Assembly (NCBI GenBank): GCA_034440615.1
Contig: JAOTOM010003938.1
Location: 124,001 to 188,000 of the forward strand
Direction of reading: 5' to 3'
Source of the DNA: Ashinkailepas kermadecensis
Taxonomy: Eukaryota > Arthropoda > Thecostraca > Neolepadidae
Length of the DNA stretch: 64,000 bases
The position numbers were made by a program, and so were the translations under genes. The notes under the pieces were generated by a model that was not told where the DNA came from, did no database searches, and was given only the letters and a program-made list of their open reading frames with translations. This document shows positions 49,466-64,000 of this stretch, piece after piece; position 1 is the first letter of the stretch, and every line of letters starts with the position of its first letter.

Positions 49466-49471
49466 TTTATT
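49466..49471 (-). terminator. Candidate poly(A) signal of CK2 alpha
   Basis: AATAAA on the - strand about 320 bp after the CK2 alpha TGA, a plausible 3'-UTR length. It is supported by position and motif only. Confidence 0.45.
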
Positions 49472-49673
49472 CCAATTCTATACGATCGCAGCGGCGTCAG
49501 TGCGCCGACACGGCGTGCGACCGGGGCGGGGCGGGGCGGGGCGGGGCGGGGCGCCCGCTGAGTGGGACGCCCGATCCCAGGTCGGCTCGCCCCCACACCA
49601 CACTCCAAGAGTGAACCGCGGGCGCGGCACACCACTCAACGAAACCGATGGAAAATGTTAAATATTTGCAAAC

Positions 49674-49791
49674 ATGTACAGTGGTAGTCTCAGGTGTCGG
49701 GTAGCGGCGGCGGCGGCACTCGTCGGGTCGTTGTCCGGCTTGCTGGTTGGCGGCGGCGGCCGTGGCGGCTGTGGTGGGGCCGCTGTCCGGC

Positions 49792-49812
<21 letters not shown>
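49674..49812 (-). repeat. Two-copy duplication across the CK2 alpha stop codon
   Basis: GCCGCCGCCAACCAG occurs at the end of the coding sequence followed by TGA, and again about 57 bp downstream followed by CAA; the flanking GCCGGACA is also duplicated. Confidence 0.75.
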
Positions 49813-59402
<9,590 letters not shown>

Positions 59403-59650
59403 GGCGGCGCGCCGCGCGCCGCCCACGGCCGGCGGCTCGGCGCGCTCGCCGGCCAGCGGCACGCTCGGCCCGGCGCGGCCGGCGCCCGTGCAGACCGCGC
59501 GCGCGCGGCCGACACGTTCGAACGGCCGCCGCTGGCGCCGCCGCCGCCTCCCAGCAGACGCGACACGCGACACACGGCCGCCGCGGCCAGACTTCAGTGC
59601 GCGTGCGCGCGAGCTGCTCACCGACACGTCAGCGGCCACCCTGCACACAC
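59403..59650 (-). promoter_or_regulatory. CpG-rich 5' region of CK2 alpha
   Basis: About 250 bp immediately upstream of the CK2 alpha ATG are extremely GC- and CpG-rich and then give way sharply to AT-rich sequence. This looks like a CpG-dense 5' UTR or core promoter of a housekeeping gene. No TATA box is obvious and no transcription start can be placed. Confidence 0.4.
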
Positions 59651-62600
59651 GTCAGCTGCCGTCAGTCGCACGCCACATTTGACGTGGAAGTGAAACTGTC
59701 CGCAAACGGTACAAGTGCAATTGATTGATTATTTGGGTTTAAGGGCGCGCCGACCACGGGGTCATTTGGCGCCCATGGTACAAGTGGTTGGTTGGTTATT
59801 GGTTTTACGACACGTCGACCGTTGAGTCATATAGCGTCGCCAATCTCTCACGCCGATGGTACAAGTGAAAACACGAGCATGCGAGGAGATAATAAGTGGA
59901 TGAAGCCTGATCAAATGAATGGCGATGAATGTATTACGAGTAAGGACAGAGCCAGAACGGGTCCACTCTCCGTTTATATAGTTGACGTGAGCTCCAAGTA
60001 GCTACATTCACGTGAGTTAGTTAGTTATTAGGGCTTTAGGGCGCTGGACCTAACCACCTCGTCAGAGTTTTGGAGCTGTACAGCCGGTAATAAGGGGTTT
60101 AAAAGAAATGGCGCCAGCTCCAGTGTGGCGAGCCCACGTCTGAAAAGTAGTGCCGAGACGCGATATTCTTCCCGGCGCGCCATTAACTGACTGCACCAGA
60201 CAAGGTCATCCTTCGGGACATCCACAGGCTGCTCGAGTCAGCCCGTCCACGAGACTAACACCCTCAGTTGGCACACTCGACACACTATGAGATCCAACGA
60301 TTTTTTTATATGCTGTTCTCATGTTTCATTTTTCACATTGTACTTTTGAGCTAGTTACTTGAGCTAGTTGAGGAGTAGTTACTTGGCTTGAGGGTGCCCT
60401 GGCTATGACTGTTTAGTGCCCATTTAATTTTTACTTGAATCAAACAGTAATCCATTGTTGGATGATTAACCAGGAAAATGAGCTGAATTAGACTAATCAG
60501 GCCACTTTCAGCCCAATTTGTTGGTCTTTCTGAGCTCTGAATGAATCTGAACTCATATGAAAATTCCGGTTTTGACCTGGATGAGCTCCATTGTGGTTCG
60601 GGCAGAGCTTGAATGAGTTCGGACATGATACAGCTGGTGACACAGACAGACGGATGGATGAATTCAAATGAGCAATCTCCTGTCAACATTGTCAGGAATC
60701 CCTGAGAAACAAGCACATGTCAGCATGACATGGTGACACGCTACTGAAGAGGTATACACCAGCACCAACTGTACTTTTGGTGTGTACTTGATGCGGATCG
60801 CATATCGTGATTACAGCATCTACCAAAGGGACACAATTTGTAATACCCATCCAAGACCAGTCCATTTATAACTCATGTGCACCAACTTTCAACTGCACTC
60901 TCATGGCTGTATTAGGTAGTGAATCATTGGCTCCATAATTGTAGACAGAACCCTGTACTAAAATGTTATCAGCAAGCAGATAGCATGAGCATCCCACACA
61001 ACTTCAGTCGGATAAATATAAGTATACCTTCCTAGTTCTCATTTCTATGTTCTATTTTTGGAAAAGCAGTGCAATTTATGAAGGATACTTTTAAAGATGG
61101 AAACACAACTTGGTCCCATGCAACAAGCATTAAAGTATGGAGTAATAATTTAATAAGGCACATATTGTAGTTGCAACACCAACCTCCACTAAACCCCACA
61201 GCTTGAACAGTCACCTATACATTTGCAGTGCTTGCTCACAATACACAATCAACTTTCGCCTCCAGTGGTGCCAGCTTTGGGATTTGCAACAACATATTTG
61301 CTTGCATTCTTCCATTTATGGTGCATAGTACATGGTATCCTTGTTTATTTCCAGTGAGGGTGAAGTCCTACTGAGTCTACTCCTGTATATGTATGAATAA
61401 AAAAGTTCATCTGAGCGATCGAGCTCTGCCCGACCTGCTCTGCTCGTTCATGAAACCTGAATGACTTATATGTCAGAACGTTTCAAGTTCGTATAATTTC
61501 ACCTGAAATTAGACCTGGTCTTCTGATTTTCATCTTAGCACCTCTCACCACATTATGCTCTCTGAAATTCAGTTGATGCACCCATGAATTGCAATGGTCT
61601 CTGAAAGGGCATACATTTGCTCAAAGATAAGGTTTAAGGCAGAACTAAGGTGGTGTCAGTTCGGCCAACATAAACTCCCAGCTAGCCAACCAGACATTGA
61701 TCATATAGTCACATCAGCATGCCATGTGACCTGCACACTCCCGAGCTTGGGCGACTGAAGACTGAAGAATTCACAAGAATTACCTGGGGACATCCCATGG
61801 GAGCTCAAGTCTCATGTAACACAAGGGTCAGATGAAATTATTGGTGGTATATTTTAAATTGGTGGTATATTTCATATTTTAAGGATTTTTTTAAAGTTGG
61901 AAAATGTTAGGAAAATAAAATGTTTGAAATTTGTCTAATTGTATTATTTAACATTTTTGTTTTCTCATAAGAAGTTAAGCAAGGTTAGGTTATGTTGTAT
62001 TTTGAGTTTATTCTTTAAACCTTACCTTATGTGCTCTTACCTAACTCAAAGCCACTGTTTCATGTTATGTTGCTCACAAACTGAAAAGTAAGCATATGCA
62101 GAGAATAAGGGTAAATTTGCAGCTTAAGGTACATTTGGGATTCTTGAGTTTCTTTTTTAATGTAATGTTTATCAATGTGCTGAACATGATGTAACTACAC
62201 ATTTCCTCTCCAAATGCATGCTTTTTAGTTGAGAGGCAAAATAACACCCAAAAAGTGGCTTGGAGATAGGTATAATAGCATAAAAAGTGTTGTTAAAAAT
62301 AAAGAAAAAAATGCATATTAACTTAACCTAAACTAGCCTAACCTACCATGCAAGAAAGCAAATTACTTTCAATGGGGGGGGGCGCATCGACTGCGTTGGT
62401 CATACAGCTACTTTCAAGTGAAATTTTTTTATATGAAATTTTATATGAAAATGTTTGAGGATTTTTTTTAAATACTTTCAATTGAATTTTTTTTTACAAA
62501 TCCTCAAACATTTTCATATAAAAAAGCCTAAGCTAACCTGAACTGTTTTTGAAGAAAAAAACTGATTTTAACAAATCAAAGGAAATGTTTTGAACATATT

Positions 62601-62790
62601 TATAACTTGCAACAAAAGTCTAACCTAATCTAACTTAGCCAAACCTAAACCCTTTGTATGCTTCATGGAGAAAAATGTGTGTAAAACTTGTCTCATGATT
62701 ATCTTAAACTGCAATAACTGGCCAATCATCTTAGTCACATTCATAAACATTACATTGGAAGGATGAATTCCAGGAATTCACAAACATCTT
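59650..62790. other. Upstream flank of CK2 alpha
   Basis: SINE fragment G at 59784-59855; short motifs of the GGGCGC...GGTCAT type at about 59745, 60030 and 62380; AT-rich interspersed repeat at 61860-62730 (relative of 33530-34195). No gene is supported. Confidence 0.45.
59784..59856 (-). mobile_element. SINE fragment, copy G
   Basis: Only the shared body and the ACCAATAACCAACCAAC end of the B/D/F type remain; the tRNA head is missing, as if cut at CGGCGTGAG. Confidence 0.75.
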
Positions 62791-64000
62791 GGTTTTGTTG
62801 GGTTAGGTTAGGTTATGTTACCCTTTTTCTTTCTTTTCAACATTATTTCATGCTGTTACCCAAGTTCAAGCACCTCACAGTCAGCAAATAGGGATGGCAG
62901 TAGATCAAGGGGGCAGAGTGGCAGCTCATCCGTAGATGATAGAGCTACTCAGCATGAAAAAAACAAAGATGGTTATGGAACATTTCTTAAGTGTATGATG
63001 CTTAATGCTCAGAGTATTCGATCCAAATTTGACGAGTTCAAGTGTTATGTTGCTGATGAGGAACCAGATTTTGTTTGCATTACTGAGGCATGGGTCAGTG
63101 AGGGGTATTTTGGGGATAACTTGCAGGACTATGAGATCCAGGGATACAATATGTTTTCATGCAATAGGGGTCCAGCAGTGAAAGGGGGTGGTGTAATGCT
63201 CTATGTGAATAGCTTATTCAGTTCTCAAAAAGTAGCAGATGGGGTAAAAAATGTGTCTGTGGAGTCCATTTGGCTTGATGTTTCTGTGGGAAAAGGCAAC
63301 AGCAATAAACTGAGAATAGGAGCTTTGTACCAATCAGGAACCTTGCCACATTATCAGCAACTGGAGCTTGATAAGGTGATTTGTGAGGAAATCAGTAGAA
63401 ACTTTCAGAGGAAATGCCTTATTCTTGGTGACTTTAATCTAAAAGGATATGAAAATGTTGGTGTTGGCTCCCCAGCATGTAAACTGTTTAGGAAATGCCT
63501 TGAAAAGGACCTGTTCTTACACTAGTTTGTAACAGAACCAACTAGGCAGGGCTCATTCTTGGACCTTGTCTTCTCGGATTTAAGTGATTTAGTTCAAGAC
63601 TTGACTGTAGGAGAAACTCTGGGAAGAAGTGACCATAACATAGTGAGATTCAAGGCACATGTAGCAGGGACAATCAAGGATAATTTGGCAAAGGTTCCAA
63701 ATTTTAACAGGGCAAACTTTGACTGCATGAGAGCAGCTTTAAGTGCCATAAAATGGGAAGAAGAATTCTCCGATTTAAATGCCTGTGAAATGTGGGAAAA
63801 GTTCAAATCTTACTTGAGGGAAATTCAGATTAGACATGTCCCCCAAAAGCAAAGGCGCAAAAGAAGAGTGGGAAAGCCAGCATGGCTTACACCAGATTTG
63901 ACAAAAGCAATTAAGGCTAAGAAAGATGCATTTAGAGTATTTAAGGAAGCTTCAAATATAGTAAATATAAGGTTGTATCAAAAAGCTAGAGACGCTGTGA
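62790..64000 (+). mobile_element. 5' part of a non-LTR retrotransposon
   Basis: Contains the endonuclease frame described at 62815. The 5' end is unclear; a GTTAGGTTAGGTTATGTTA stretch precedes the ATG. The RT and 3' end lie beyond the window. Confidence 0.75.
62815..63999 (+). pseudogene. Non-LTR retrotransposon ORF2 endonuclease (CR1/L2/Jockey-like), runs off the window
   Basis: The frame opens at ATG 62815. It encodes an apurinic-type endonuclease/exonuclease/phosphatase domain: LNAQSIRSKFDEF (about residue 62), FVCITEAWVSEGYFGD with the metal-binding Glu, GGGVMLYVNS, LRIGALYQSG, LILGDFN and, further on, FLDLVFSD and GRSDHNIVRF (the catalytic SDH). One TAG at 63523-63525 interrupts LFLH/FVTEPTR; the same frame is then open to the last base, through a basic KQRRKRRVGKPAWLT linker that normally precedes the reverse transcriptase. 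Apart from that stop the copy looks young. AT-rich codon use differs from the two host genes. Confidence 0.85.

Overview
The window is eukaryotic nuclear DNA, most likely from an arthropod and perhaps a crustacean. The genes are intron-rich and split by GT-AG introns with matching phases. tRNA-derived SINEs and non-LTR retrotransposon relics are frequent, AACCT/TTAGG-type motifs occur, and the one well conserved protein (CK2 alpha) resembles arthropod orthologues. The species cannot be fixed from the sequence. A very large share of the window, about 25 kb, is minisatellite DNA.

Two convergent genes can be assembled exon by exon. On the + strand, 249-35126, seven exons in perfect phase encode a 306-residue CUEDC1-type protein (N-terminal CUE ubiquitin-binding domain, conserved W-x-P-P/L-P-D-D-F-L and Q-Y-L-E-D-E-R blocks, basic helical segment). 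On the - strand, 59402-49792, seven exons in perfect phase encode a complete 388-residue casein kinase II catalytic subunit alpha, with every kinase motif and the Pro-rich tail. The genes lie tail to tail, separated by an 8.8-kb array of a 33-bp unit (38.4-47.2 kb). A third, unidentified coding signal (a 100-codon open exon at 21692-21991, and possibly another ending at 21180) sits inside CUEDC1 intron 3.

The introns and flanks hold tandem arrays with units of 19 to 100 bp, at least ten tRNA-SINE copies that share one body behind different tRNA-like heads, four copies of an AT-rich ~480-bp interspersed repeat, a TIR-bounded 0.94-kb element, three non-LTR retrotransposon relics (17.95-20.5 kb -, 52.5-53.5 kb +, 62.8 kb to the window end +), and two fragments of an arthropod multicopy protein family.

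The most unusual pattern is that several minisatellites appear to be tandem copies of exon-intron junctions of the two genes. The clearest case is CK2 alpha exon 6: its last ~25 nt, its GTGAGT donor and the first intron bases are repeated about 37 times into the intron as a 44-bp unit. Similar relations hold at CUEDC1 exon 2 (acceptor plus the first five codons), exon 4 (acceptor), exon 5 (acceptor), the CUEDC1 stop codon, and the CK2 alpha exon 5 and exon 1 donors. Each gene is therefore flanked by series of decoy splice sites. Exon structures were deduced by eye from homology and phase; there is no transcript evidence.
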